Origin: Pseudorhodobacter antarcticus
Lineage (GTDB): Bacteria > Pseudomonadota > Alphaproteobacteria > Rhodobacterales > Rhodobacteraceae
Assembly (NCBI GenBank): GCA_945862435.1
Contig: CAMAXX010000025.1
Coordinates: 1-40,095, forward strand
Reading direction: 5' to 3'
DNA: 40,095 bases
In this document: one piece after another, positions 9,733-18,453 of the stretch
Position numbering within the stretch: the first letter of the stretch is position 1
Layout of the letters: every line of letters begins with the position of its first letter
Translations under genes and position numbers: made by a program
Notes under the pieces: generated by a model
What the model saw: the letters and a program-made list of their open reading frames with translations, nothing else
What the model was told of the DNA's origin: nothing
The model's database searches: none

Positions 9733-10685
9733 GCGTGGCCACTCCAATTGAGAATCATTTTTAGGCAGTCCGCATCAGAAAATGCGGTCTCATAGGCGGC
9801 AGGTGCGGCGCTGGCGGGGCGCTGATGCGTGATCAGCCCGTCCAACGACAGCGCCCCCGATGCGATTAATTCGCGGGCGGCGACCAGATCATCTGCCGCC
9901 CACTCGGCGGCAATTCTGATGCGCGCCTCTTTCATAAAGGCGGGGGGAAAGGCAAAGGACAAAGGCGCAGTATAAAACCCCGCCAGAACCAGCTCGCCGC
10001 CTTTGGCAATGCGGCCAATCAACGTGTTCAAAAGATCTGGCGCGCCAGACGCGTCATAGATGGCGCGATAATCGCGGCGGGTATCGGATTCGGGATCGAT
10101 CACTTCGTATCCCATAGCCCCCGTGCGGCGCGCAGGGTTGGTCTCCCAAACTGTGGGCGGCTTGGCCCCAGCGGCCACGGTCAGGCGCGCAAGCAGGCGG
10201 CCCAGAACACCGTGACCCACAATTAAATCGGGCAGATCGCTTTGAAAGCCTGCAATCGCATGGCGCGCGGTGGCGGCCAGCGCAAGCAGCGCGCCTTGCG
10301 CACCCCAACCTGAATCCAGCCTTGCGGTGCGCGCGCCAGCGGTCACCAAATACTGCGAAGCCGCGCCGAACAGCCCACGAACGGGGCCAGTATCATCTGG
10401 CTGATAGCAATTTGCGCCAGGTACAAAAACTGTATCGCCAACGCGCAGCCCCGAATCAGACCCCGCCTCAACCACTTCGCCAGCCGCTTCGTAACCTGGA
10501 ACCAGCGGATAACCCATGCCAGGAAAGGGCGGCATCGTGCCCGACCAGAACAGCTTTTCTGTGCCCGTCGATATGCCGGAAAACTCAACTTTCACGACAA
10601 CATCCGCCGCCTGCGGGGCGATAAGCCCGACATCACGCAGGGCGATGTCTTTGGGGCCCGACAGTATGACCGCTGTGCTTTGCAC
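9729..10685 (-). CDS. bchC: 3-hydroxyethyl bacteriochlorophyllide a dehydrogenase
   Basis: A 318-residue zinc-less MDR-family dehydrogenase that oxidises the C3 hydroxyethyl group to acetyl in bacteriochlorophyll a synthesis. The start [51 protein letters not shown] and the later Rossmann segment [14 protein letters not shown] match BchC. It is the first gene of the bchCXYZ-puf part and has its own regulated promoter 50-100 nt upstream. A G-G-G-A-G-A-A ribosome site lies before the ATG. Confidence 0.97.
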   Translation of the reverse strand: MQSTAVILSGPKDIALRDVGLIAPQAADVVVKVEFSGISTGTEKLFWSGTMPPFPGMGYPLVPGYEAAGEVVEAGSDSGLRVGDTVFVPGANCYQPDDTGPVRGLFGAASQYLVTAGARTARLDSGWGAQGALLALAATARHAIAGFQSDLPDLIVGHGVLGRLLARLTVAAGAKPPTVWETNPARRTGAMGYEVIDPESDTRRDYRAIYDASGAPDLLNTLIGRIAKGGELVLAGFYTAPLSFAFPPAFMKEARIRIAAEWAADDLVAARELIASGALSLDGLITHQRPASAAPAAYETAFSDADCLKMILNWSGHA

Positions 10686-10736
10686 GTCTTATTCTCCCTT
10701 TAGAGACAATCACGATGTTTGACTGCCTCCCCTATG

Positions 10737-10780
10737 TGTCATTCTAGACTTACATATGTGACTGTCAACCAATATTGACA
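10737..10780 (-). promoter_or_regulatory. bchC promoter with tandem CrtJ/PpsR sites
   Basis: Two perfect TGT-N12-ACA palindromes, 10737-10754 and 10763-10780, are separated by 8 bp. On the minus strand a sigma70-like -35 TTGACA (10768-10763) and -10 TAGAAT (10746-10741) with a 16-bp spacer lie within the two sites. This copies the known Rhodobacter bchC promoter, where CrtJ/PpsR binds the pair cooperatively and blocks RNA polymerase in oxygen or light. The sites are read directly; the repressor gene itself is not in the window. Confidence 0.93.
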
Positions 10781-10787
10781 GCGCGAC

Positions 10788-10808
10788 AAAAAATAGCGGC
10801 GGCCGCTA
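10788..10808 (-). terminator. Rho-independent terminator-like hairpin after crtF
   Basis: On the minus strand a near-perfect inverted repeat (10794-10808, stem of 6-7 bp with a 1-3 nt loop) is directly followed by six T (10793-10788). It starts 28 nt after the crtF stop and just upstream of the bchC promoter sites. It should stop or weaken read-through from crtEF into bchC. Confidence 0.7.
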
Positions 10809-10835
10809 TGAAACCTACACGAATTTTACAGTGAA

Positions 10836-11918
10836 TTAGCCGCGTATCGCGGTGATGGCCGAGGCGATATATGGCCGAAAACAAGGGATTTTTTGAATAT
10901 TAGCAAAGCCTGCGCTGCCCAGTAGGGTGGCGATTTCATCCATGCTTCGGGTGCGGCCTGTTTGCATCGCGAATGTGTAAAGAGAAAAGTACACATCGGT
11001 GATCGCATCGGGATTTGCCCCGCCCGACATCGGCTCGGCCACAATTAAGCGGCCCCCTTGCGGCAGGGCGGTGTGAACGGCGCGCAGCACGGCGGCGACC
11101 GTTTCGTCGCTGTGATCATACAATACGCGAATCAGACTGATCGTATCTGCCCCTTTCGGCAGGGGATCATCGCGAAAGCTGCCCGCGTGCAACTGCACCC
11201 TAGCGCCAAAGGGGCCAAGCCGCGCGGCGGCACCCTGCAGCACAGCGGGCAGATCAAACAGATGCAAATCCAGCGCGGGATACTTTGCCCCCACAGCAGC
11301 CAAAAATGCCCCTGTCCCGCCGCCAACATCTAGCAGTCGCTTGGCGCTTGCCAGCGGCACATGGGCCAAAACTTCGGCGGCAACAAGTGCCTGGCTATCG
11401 GCCATCAGTGCCGAATAGCGCGCAGCACGGGCGGGGTCTTTGGCGGCCCCTGCCCCAAAAACATAGGGCCAAACCTGCGAAAGCTGGGTTTGTGTGCCGC
11501 CGCGCAGCAGCGCAACAGGATCGGCCAAATCATCATAAAAGGCGCGGTGATGCCGGATCATGCCAACCAACCCCGGAACCGCTAGCACAGCCGCCCCGCG
11601 CAACCGCAGCGCAAAGCGGCCATCGCGCCCCTTGCGCAAAAGGCCAATCCCCGCCCCCGCCTGAAGCAAAATCGCCATGCGATCAACATTTATCCCCGCG
11701 CCGCCTGCCAAGTCAGCGGGCAGCATTGGGCCAGATTTTAACTGCGCAAGAATGTCCAATTCCACCAGCGCAGCCAGCACTTGTGCGCGGACAAATCCCT
11801 GAACCAAATCGAAAATCGCCGCCCCTTCGGCGCGGCTAATGCGGCGCAGCAGCGGGACACGTGCCGCCCATGCTTGAAAGCGGGGCGAGCCCGCAAGCCG
11901 CAGCAACAAGGCGGGCAT
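10836..11918 (-). CDS. crtF: Demethylspheroidene O-methyltransferase
   Basis: A 360-residue SAM-dependent methyltransferase that methylates the C1 hydroxyl of demethylspheroidene, giving spheroidene. An N-terminal dimerisation helix bundle (about 30-115) precedes the SAM-binding DVGGGTG (197-203), and the later segment with LIRVLYDHSDE and GGRLIVAEPM is typical of class I O-methyltransferases of the carotenoid/plant OMT type. It starts immediately after the crtE stop with no gap, so the two are co-translated. Confidence 0.95.
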   Translation of the reverse strand: MPALLLRLAGSPRFQAWAARVPLLRRISRAEGAAIFDLVQGFVRAQVLAALVELDILAQLKSGPMLPADLAGGAGINVDRMAILLQAGAGIGLLRKGRDGRFALRLRGAAVLAVPGLVGMIRHHRAFYDDLADPVALLRGGTQTQLSQVWPYVFGAGAAKDPARAARYSALMADSQALVAAEVLAHVPLASAKRLLDVGGGTGAFLAAVGAKYPALDLHLFDLPAVLQGAAARLGPFGARVQLHAGSFRDDPLPKGADTISLIRVLYDHSDETVAAVLRAVHTALPQGGRLIVAEPMSGGANPDAITDVYFSLYTFAMQTGRTRSMDEIATLLGSAGFANIQKIPCFRPYIASAITAIRG

Positions 11919-12803
11919 CTACCGCGCCGCTGCGTTCAGTTGTGGCAGGGCAGGTGTCATCTTTTCGGCATAGCGGCGCACCATTTGTGCCAGCGTTGCC
12001 TCGCCTTGGCAGCGCGGGATAGATGAAATCGCCCCACCCAGAATGTCTTGCAGGCGGCTGACTGCGCCCTGAACGCCCAATTCGGCAACAGCATTGGGGC
12101 GGGCATGGATCGCATCCTGCCCCGCAGGCTTGCCCAAAGCATCGGCGTCATACAGCGCATCGCGCAGATCATCGGCGACTTGAAACGCCTCGCCAATGCG
12201 CGCGCCAAGCTCTTCCCATTGGTCAGGCTCTTGGCCTGCCGCTATCGCGCCCATCTGCGTGGCCGCGATAAACAGCGCCCCCGTTTTTGCGCGGTGATAG
12301 GCGGAAAGATTAATTGATGATTCGCTTTCCCAGCCTTGACCCGCGCAAATGCCCATCGGCATACCTGTACGAGCGGCCAGCACCCGCACCATCGACAGCG
12401 CGCGCTGCACATCGGAATGCGATCCGTCTTGCGCCGCGGCGGCCAGAATATCAAAGGCCAGCACGATCAGGCTATCGCCCGTCAGCACCGCAAGTGGCTG
12501 AGAAAACGCTTTATGCACTGTGGCCTTGCCGCGCCGCGTATCGGCATCGTCAAAGCACGGCAGATCATCATGTACCAGACTTGCGCAGTGGATCAGTTCC
12601 AGCGCGACGGCAGCGGCATCTGACAGGTGCGGGCGATCATCGCCGCAGGCCGAGGCGACCGAAAGCAGGATTGTCGGCCTAATCCGCGCGCCCCCTGGAG
12701 TGACGGCATAATGCAGAGCGCGGGCGAGCTGGCTTGGCCCACCTTCCATAGCACGTGCTAAAACGGCAGCGGTTGCAGCATCTAACCTTGCAGAAAACGA
12801 CAT
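11919..12803 (-). CDS. crtE: Geranylgeranyl diphosphate synthase
   Basis: A 294-residue trans-prenyltransferase making C20 diphosphate for phytoene and for the bacteriochlorophyll tail. The first aspartate-rich motif is DDLPCFDD (79-86) and the second is DDLRD (211-215); GGARIRP (38-43) and the MSFSARLDAA start match CrtE. The start at 12803 is preferred over a longer reading that runs through the PpsR sites. It is the promoter-proximal gene of crtEF, transcribed divergently from crtD. Confidence 0.96.
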   Translation of the reverse strand: MSFSARLDAATAAVLARAMEGGPSQLARALHYAVTPGGARIRPTILLSVASACGDDRPHLSDAAAVALELIHCASLVHDDLPCFDDADTRRGKATVHKAFSQPLAVLTGDSLIVLAFDILAAAAQDGSHSDVQRALSMVRVLAARTGMPMGICAGQGWESESSINLSAYHRAKTGALFIAATQMGAIAAGQEPDQWEELGARIGEAFQVADDLRDALYDADALGKPAGQDAIHARPNAVAELGVQGAVSRLQDILGGAISSIPRCQGEATLAQMVRRYAEKMTPALPQLNAAAR

Positions 12804-12836
12804 TTTTGGCCCCTTTACGCGGGTTTGGCATCGGAC

Positions 12837-12877
12837 TGTCAATATTTTCTGACAGCATGTGTAAATCATACTGGACA
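12837..12877. promoter_or_regulatory. Tandem CrtJ/PpsR sites in the crtE-crtD divergent region
   Basis: Two perfect TGT-N12-ACA sites, 12837-12854 and 12860-12877, only 5 bp apart, lie 34 nt from the crtE ATG on the minus strand and about 54 nt from the chosen crtD start. They can repress both divergent operons at once. I could not assign convincing -35/-10 boxes for either direction. The consensus match is exact; repressor binding is inferred from the known Rhodobacter system. Confidence 0.88.
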
Positions 12878-12930
12878 TATTGCGCGCTCAAGTCAACAAT
12901 CGCCTGATGGGTGATGCAGAAAAACTGAAC

Positions 12931-14415
12931 ATGCCGCGCGATGTGGTGATTGGGGCAGGCGTAGGCGGGCTTTGTGCGGCCATCGCACTGGCCTTGGCTG
13001 GGCGCGATGTGACGGTGATCGAAGCGCAGACGCATTTGGGCGGGAAAATTCGCAGCCTACCGTCGGATGCAGGGCCAGTGGACACAGGCCCAACTGTGCT
13101 GACCATGCCCGATGTCTTTGAAACCCTGTTCGCCCGCGCGGGGGCAAAGCTGGCTGATTATGCCACACTGATTCCCCAGCCCATTTTGGCGCGGCATTTC
13201 TGGCAGGGCGGCGCGCAGCTCGATCTTTTCACCGACACCGCCGCCAACGCAGATGCGATTGGCCGTTTTGCTGGAGCGTTGGCGGCGCGCGATTATTTGC
13301 GCTTCGATCGGTTGACGCGCGCGATGTATGATGCCTTTAATGTCCCCATGATGCGCGCGGGCAAGCCTAAGTTGGGCGCAATCGCCCTTGCCGCCGCCAA
13401 GCGCCCCGCCATATGGCCCGCGCTTTTGCCGCATATGACGCTGACACGTTGGCTGGCGGGGCAGTTTTCCGACCCGCGCCTTATCCAGTTGTTTGGCCGC
13501 TATGCCACCTATGTTGGCGGCGCGCCGCAAAAATCCCCGGCCGTTCTGGCGCTTATCTGGCAGGCCGAGGCAGCAGGCGTTTGGGCAGTGCAGGGCGGCA
13601 TGGCGGCACTGGCGGCAGCGCTGGTGCGGCTGGCGCGCGAAAGGGGCGTGCAGTTTCGCTGCGGAATTGCTGCGCAGCATATCAACGTGCAAAATGGGCG
13701 GGTGGCCGCAGTTCAGCTTGCAGATGGCAGCGAAATCATGGCCCGCAGCGTGATTTTTAACGGCGATCCTGCCGCCCTAACCACAGGGCTTTTTGGGCAA
13801 ATGGCGCAAGGTGCGGTTCGCCAAAGTGCCACACAGCCACGCAGCCTGTCGGCCAATGTCTGGGCATTTGCGGCGCAGATCAACCCTGATGCGCCCGATC
13901 TGATCCATCACAATGTATTCTTTGGCGGTAATCCCGCACAGGATTTCGGGGCAATTGCACGCGGACGAATAGCGCGCGATCCAACCTTGTATATCTGCGC
14001 CCAAGATCGCAGCAGTGGCGATACCCCCATGACTATAGAACGTTTTGAAATCATTATGAATGCCGCGTCTTTGCAGGTGGGCATCCCCCTTAACCCACAT
14101 GAGACAGACCAATGCCAGACCGAAATGCTAACCCAACTGTCCCGCTTCAATCTGCACTTCCAAACCCCGCCGCCGCGCGCGGCGCTGACAACACCGCAGG
14201 GATGGGAGACATTATTTCCAGCCTCGATGGGGGCGATTTACGGGCGATCTCCACAATCACTGCTGGCCCCAATGCTGCGCCCCACGGCGCAGACTCGGAT
14301 CAAGGGCCTATATCTGGCGGGGGGCGGCGTGCATCCGGGGGCGGGGGTGCCGATGGCGGCATTGTCGGGCCAGCACGCGGCCGCGGCGATACTGACCGCC
14401 CCGATTTCACTGTAA
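12931..14415 (+). CDS. crtD: Methoxyneurosporene (hydroxyneurosporene) dehydrogenase
   Basis: A 494-residue FAD-dependent carotenoid 3,4-desaturase of the CrtI family. The Rossmann motif GAGVGG is at 8-13, then a beta strand ending in Glu (VTVIEA), and the C-terminus has YLAGGGVHPGAGVPMAALSG. I start at ATG 12931 because the Rossmann strand follows at once and the length equals Rhodobacter CrtD; ATG 12907 in frame would add eight residues, and neither has a strong ribosome site. It is divergent from crtE, under the shared PpsR sites, and its 3' end overlaps the crtC frame by a long stretch. Confidence 0.94.
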   Translation: MPRDVVIGAGVGGLCAAIALALAGRDVTVIEAQTHLGGKIRSLPSDAGPVDTGPTVLTMPDVFETLFARAGAKLADYATLIPQPILARHFWQGGAQLDLFTDTAANADAIGRFAGALAARDYLRFDRLTRAMYDAFNVPMMRAGKPKLGAIALAAAKRPAIWPALLPHMTLTRWLAGQFSDPRLIQLFGRYATYVGGAPQKSPAVLALIWQAEAAGVWAVQGGMAALAAALVRLARERGVQFRCGIAAQHINVQNGRVAAVQLADGSEIMARSVIFNGDPAALTTGLFGQMAQGAVRQSATQPRSLSANVWAFAAQINPDAPDLIHHNVFFGGNPAQDFGAIARGRIARDPTLYICAQDRSSGDTPMTIERFEIIMNAASLQVGIPLNPHETDQCQTEMLTQLSRFNLHFQTPPPRAALTTPQGWETLFPASMGAIYGRSPQSLLAPMLRPTAQTRIKGLYLAGGGVHPGAGVPMAALSGQHAAAAILTAPISL

Positions 14416-15320
14416 AGCCGCCTGCGGGCGGTTATGCGTGGTGGTATGTTGATGGCGTGTCGGATGATGGGGCCAGCGCGGTTTCAGTCATTGGCTTTAT
14501 CGGCACGGTGTTTTCGCCGTGGTATGCGTGGTCGGGGCGCGGCAACCCTGCCAATCACGCCTGCATTAATGTCGCCACGTTTGGCCCTCGCCCGCGCTTT
14601 ACCATGACCGATCGGGGTGAGGCTTCCCTAAAACAGTCGCGTGATGCCTTGCAAGTTGGCCCCAGCCGTATGGCATGGGAAGGCGGCACTTTGGTCATTG
14701 ATATCAACGAAATATCGGCGCTGCCCCGCGTGGGCCGTGTGCAGGGCCAAATTCGCCTGACGCCCAGCGCCATTACAGCGGTCGAAGCAAAGCTAACACC
14801 AGATGGCCGCCACATCTGGCGCCCCTTTGCCCCGATTGCCCGGATCGAGGTTGATATATCGCCCGCGCATAAATGGCATGGGCATGGGTATTTCGATGCA
14901 AATTTTGGAACCAACCCGCTGGAGGCCGATTTCACCCATTGGACATGGGGGCGGTATCCGCGCGCATCTGGCGCATCGGTCTATTATGATGCGCTGCGGC
15001 GCGATGGATCAACGCTGGAACTGGGCCTAGATTTTGCGCCGGGTGGCAGCGCTACGCAAGTGGAGCCGCCCCCATTTGCCCCGCTGCCTCGCACCGCATG
15101 GGGCATTTCCCGTGCCACGCGCGGAGATGCGGGCAGCACGGCGCGCCAACGCATGGCCCTTTTGGAAGCGCCGTTTTACGCCCGCACCATGATGGACACA
15201 ACATTGGATGGCGAAAGGGTGACGGGGATGCACGAAACCCTAGACCTGCGCCGCTACGACAATAAGCTGATCCAAGCGATGGTGGCTTGCCGGGTGCCAA
15301 GGCGCGCGCGGTGGCCTTAG
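14202..15320 (+). CDS. crtC: Hydroxyneurosporene synthase (carotenoid 1,2-hydratase)
   Basis: CrtC adds water across the 1,2 double bond of neurosporene. The conserved part runs from PPAGGYAWWYVDGVSDDG (about 14414-14470) through VFSPWYAWSGRG, ACINVATFGPRPRFTMTDRG, PHKWHGHGYFDANFG-like residues and THWTWGRYPR, to a DLRRYD C-terminal region. The stop overlaps the convergent tspO stop. The start is uncertain: homology begins inside the crtD gene, and the nearest in-frame ATG (14202) would create a 214-nt overlap with a glycine-rich, non-homologous first 70 residues. ATG 14112, GTG 14457 or an unusual start such as ATT near 14376 are alternatives. The product is sure; the 5' end is not. Confidence 0.85.
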   Translation: MGDIISSLDGGDLRAISTITAGPNAAPHGADSDQGPISGGGRRASGGGGADGGIVGPARGRGDTDRPDFTVKPPAGGYAWWYVDGVSDDGASAVSVIGFIGTVFSPWYAWSGRGNPANHACINVATFGPRPRFTMTDRGEASLKQSRDALQVGPSRMAWEGGTLVIDINEISALPRVGRVQGQIRLTPSAITAVEAKLTPDGRHIWRPFAPIARIEVDISPAHKWHGHGYFDANFGTNPLEADFTHWTWGRYPRASGASVYYDALRRDGSTLELGLDFAPGGSATQVEPPPFAPLPRTAWGISRATRGDAGSTARQRMALLEAPFYARTMMDTTLDGERVTGMHETLDLRRYDNKLIQAMVACRVPRRARWP

Positions 15321-15790
15321 GGCGAAACCAAAGGATTAAGCCGCACCAAGGATACATTCAACGCAAAGGCAATCGACACCCACAGCACATAGGGCGCAAT
15401 CATGAGCCCCGCGATATGATCGATAGCATAAAACGCAATCCCAGTGCCCAAAACGGACGTCCATAGCCCCGCCATAATTAGCACGGCAGCACGCATACGG
15501 TGCAGGCCAAAGAAAACGGGCGTCCAAATTGCATTCAGCGCGATTTGCAGCGCCCACAGGCCCAGCGCTTGGGCCATTACTGCGCCTTCGGCCCCAGACA
15601 TCCCCACCCGCATCGCGGCCCACGACATGAGGATGTAAAGCGTTGTCCACACCAAAGGAAAGGCCCAATTGGGCGGCACCCACATGGGCTTGCGCAGGGA
15701 TTTGTACCAATCGCCAGTGGGAAAAAACGCCCCCGAAGAGGCTGCGGCAAACGCCGATGCGAAAAAGGTAAGAAATAGCGCAATGCTCAT
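15317..15790 (-). CDS. tspO: Tryptophan-rich sensory protein / outer-membrane TspO
   Basis: A 157-residue five-helix TspO/MBR family protein. Key residues are the tryptophan/proline-rich GDWYKSLRKPMWVPPNWAFPLVW region near 35-57 and WTPVFFGLHRMRAA near 98-110. In Rhodobacter TspO lies between crtB and crtC, modulates porphyrin export and dampens photosynthesis gene expression in oxygen. The start at 15790 (MSIALFLTFFAS) gives the usual length; a longer reading extends into crtB sequence. It lies 28 nt after crtB and probably shares the crtI-crtB transcript. Confidence 0.96.
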   Translation of the reverse strand: MSIALFLTFFASAFAAASSGAFFPTGDWYKSLRKPMWVPPNWAFPLVWTTLYILMSWAAMRVGMSGAEGAVMAQALGLWALQIALNAIWTPVFFGLHRMRAAVLIMAGLWTSVLGTGIAFYAIDHIAGLMIAPYVLWVSIAFALNVSLVRLNPLVSP

Positions 15791-15818
15791 TGGCAAGCCT
15801 TTGTGTGACCAATCACAG

Positions 15819-16874
15819 CTAGGCCGCGCGCCCCCTGTTGCCAAGGGGCAGTCCGCGATCTTGCGCCTCAAGCTGGGCTAAAACCGCGAAAAGCGCTTCA
15901 GAACGGCGGTTTTGGACGGCGGCCTGGGCTGCGGCATCGACCAAAAACGCACATTCAGGGTGCGGTCGGGCATGCAAGTGTGCGGGGCACGGCAGCACGA
16001 TACTGGCGGCAGCGCGCAGGCCGGACAGGGCCAGCCAGCCCAGTTTCTGCCCTTTGGTCGTATGCGCACGCGTATGCAGCGCATGATGCCCCGACCGCCC
16101 AATTGCCCCCCCAATGCCTGCATATATGTGGCGCGCCGCAAATATAGCGGGGCGAGACGGCAGTGGCAGCGCGGGAATTCCCGCCTCGGCCCGCAGATAC
16201 AGCAGATCGGCTTGATCCAGCAGGCGCTTGGTGATTGCCGTCAGGCGGGGATCGGGCGGCGCGCTGGGGGTTTGGGCAGCGTTCAGGATTGCCTCCTCAT
16301 CCAGCCCCAACTCATCCGCCCAAGCCTGTGGCACATAAAACCGCCCCTCGCGCGCGTCTGTGCCGATGTCGCGGGCAATGTTCGTCAACTGCATGGCAAG
16401 ACCCAAATCGCAGGCCCGTGCCAGCGCATCGGCCCCGCGCACACCCATCAGCACACACATCATTGCGCCCACGGCGCTGGCCACCCGTGCGCCATATCCG
16501 CAAAGCTGATCCAATGTATCATAGCGGCGGTTTGCGGCATCCCAAGCAAAGCCTTCCAGCAGCGCGTCGGGCAAGGCGCGCGGCATGTCATATGCTGCGA
16601 CAACGGCCGCAAAGGCACGGTCGGCGGCGGCGTTTTTCGGCCGTTCTGCATAAACCAAATCCAAACGGTCGCGCAGTGACAGCACCGCACCCACTTTGTC
16701 GCGCCCTTCATCGACTGCATCATCAGCAAGGCGGCAAAAGGCATAAAGCGCCAGCGCAGGATCGCGCACTTTTGCGGGCAAAAGACGCGATGCGGCGTGG
16801 AAGGAATAGCTGCCTGTGCGAATAGCCTCGCGGCAGGCGGCCAAATCGGCTGGATTTATTGCAGCGCGGGTCAT
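15819..16874 (-). CDS. crtB: 15-cis-phytoene synthase
   Basis: A 351-residue squalene/phytoene synthase joining two GGPP. The two aspartate motifs that bind diphosphate-Mg are DDAVDE (51-56) and RDIGTD (168-173), with LTNIARDIGTDAREGRFYVPQ as a family signature. It starts 13 nt after the crtI stop, the usual crtIB pair, and is followed by tspO on the same strand. Confidence 0.97.
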   Translation of the reverse strand: MTRAAINPADLAACREAIRTGSYSFHAASRLLPAKVRDPALALYAFCRLADDAVDEGRDKVGAVLSLRDRLDLVYAERPKNAAADRAFAAVVAAYDMPRALPDALLEGFAWDAANRRYDTLDQLCGYGARVASAVGAMMCVLMGVRGADALARACDLGLAMQLTNIARDIGTDAREGRFYVPQAWADELGLDEEAILNAAQTPSAPPDPRLTAITKRLLDQADLLYLRAEAGIPALPLPSRPAIFAARHIYAGIGGAIGRSGHHALHTRAHTTKGQKLGWLALSGLRAAASIVLPCPAHLHARPHPECAFLVDAAAQAAVQNRRSEALFAVLAQLEAQDRGLPLGNRGRAA

Positions 16875-16887
16875 GTGGCGGCCCTCT

Positions 16888-18438
16888 TCATTCTGCCGCT
16901 AAGGCTTTAGCGCGCAGCGGGCGCGGCGCGGGAGCAATCAAGCTATCGGTGACTTCCGCACTGGAAATCACACCTGGCAAGCCCGCACCGGGATGAGTGC
17001 CCGCGCCAACAAGGAATAGGTTTTCCACCTCTTCAGATATGTTATGCGGGCGGAAATAGGCAGATTGCAAAATGCGAGGCTCAATCGAAAAGCCCGCGCC
17101 ATAGGGGCTGCGATAGCGTGATTTAAAATCTTCGGGGGTCAGCACAACCTCTGGCCCAAGATGCTGTGACAGACCCGGCAATAGGCGTTCCTCCAGCACT
17201 TTTAGCATCTTAGCTTTGTAAGTCTCGGCCTCGGTTGCCCAATCGGTTGTGCCAATGCCCAAATGCGGAACGGGGGACAAGACATAGAAAGTATCATCCC
17301 CCACAGGGGCGACTGTTGGGTCGGTCACGGACGGGCGGTGGACATAAAGGCTCATATCCTCGGCAAGTATGCCGCGCTGAAAAATGTCTTTGATATGATC
17401 GCGGTAGCGGGGGCCGACAACGATGGTATGATGCCCTACATCGCGCCACTTCAAAGCCGTGCCTTTGGTTCCGAAATACCAGACAAACAGGCTCATCGAC
17501 CAACGGCGGGACGCAGTTTTTGCGGGTGTCCAGCGCTTGCGCGGTGTATTTCGCAGCAAATGGTCATAGGTGTGTCCTGCATCGGCATTCGAGACGACAA
17601 TGTCAGCCGCTAGCCTTTGCCCATCGGCCAATTGCACGCCGACCGCGCGGCCATTTTGCACCAAAATCTGGTCAATATCGGCGTTGAATTGCAGGGTTCC
17701 GCCCTGCGAAAGGATCACCTTTGCCATCCCCGCGGCAATGGCTGCAACCCCGCCCATGGCATAATGTACGCCAAATTCTTTTTCCAAATGGCTGACCAGA
17801 ATATACATCGACGTGACGTGAAACGGGTCACCGCCGATGAAAAGGGGGTGGAAAGATAAGGCAAAGCGCAGCCGCTCGTCTTTTACACGCGCGGCAGCAT
17901 GGGCATAGACCGACCGATCTGCACGCAGGCGCGCAAAGGTGGGCAGGACTTTGATGATGTCCATAAGCCGACCCATGCTGCGCCGACCCAAATTTTCATA
18001 CCCAAACCAATAGCGCGCTTCGGCATCTTTTAGGAATTTGGCATAGCCCTTTACATCGCGCGGCGATAGACGCGCGACTTCGGCCTGCATCGCCGACGTC
18101 TCGCTGCGGGCGGTGAAATGGCTGCCGTCTTGCCAACGTATTTGGTAGAAATCTGACAATGCGCGCAGGTCAACATCGGCGTCAAAATCGCGCCCACAAA
18201 TGGCCCATAAAGCGCGCAGGCCTTGCGGCACGGTCACGATTGTGGGGCCAAGGTCAAAACGGTGGCCGTCCTTGGAAATCGAACTGCCACGCCCGCCCGG
18301 CATATCCAAACGGTCAATCACCGTCACCTTATATCCCTTTGCCCCCAGCCGCATAGCGGCGGCAAGCCCCCCCATTCCTGCGCCAATCACGATGGCGGTT
18401 GAGGGAGATTCGGGCGGTTGGGGGGCAAGATATGTCAT
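16888..18438 (-). CDS. crtI: Phytoene desaturase (neurosporene/lycopene-forming)
   Basis: A 516-residue FAD enzyme that introduces three or four double bonds into phytoene. The dinucleotide fold GAGMGG (19-24) with VTVIDRLDMPGGRGSS follows a short leader; the C-terminal signature is LFLVGAGTHPGAGLPGVISSAEV. Together with crtC, crtD, crtF and crtA it indicates the neurosporene-spheroidene branch, hence a mainly three-step enzyme, though the step number cannot be read from sequence. It is divergent from crtA, and PpsR sites begin 16 nt upstream of its ATG. Confidence 0.97.
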   Translation of the reverse strand: MTYLAPQPPESPSTAIVIGAGMGGLAAAMRLGAKGYKVTVIDRLDMPGGRGSSISKDGHRFDLGPTIVTVPQGLRALWAICGRDFDADVDLRALSDFYQIRWQDGSHFTARSETSAMQAEVARLSPRDVKGYAKFLKDAEARYWFGYENLGRRSMGRLMDIIKVLPTFARLRADRSVYAHAAARVKDERLRFALSFHPLFIGGDPFHVTSMYILVSHLEKEFGVHYAMGGVAAIAAGMAKVILSQGGTLQFNADIDQILVQNGRAVGVQLADGQRLAADIVVSNADAGHTYDHLLRNTPRKRWTPAKTASRRWSMSLFVWYFGTKGTALKWRDVGHHTIVVGPRYRDHIKDIFQRGILAEDMSLYVHRPSVTDPTVAPVGDDTFYVLSPVPHLGIGTTDWATEAETYKAKMLKVLEERLLPGLSQHLGPEVVLTPEDFKSRYRSPYGAGFSIEPRILQSAYFRPHNISEEVENLFLVGAGTHPGAGLPGVISSAEVTDSLIAPAPRPLRAKALAAE

Positions 18439-18453
18439 GCCCCCACCCTAAAC

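Noticed and set aside
15912..16679. Long plus-strand open frame (255 codons) opposite crtB
   Set aside because: It is a GC-driven shadow with no recognisable domain; crtB on the other strand has full family motifs.
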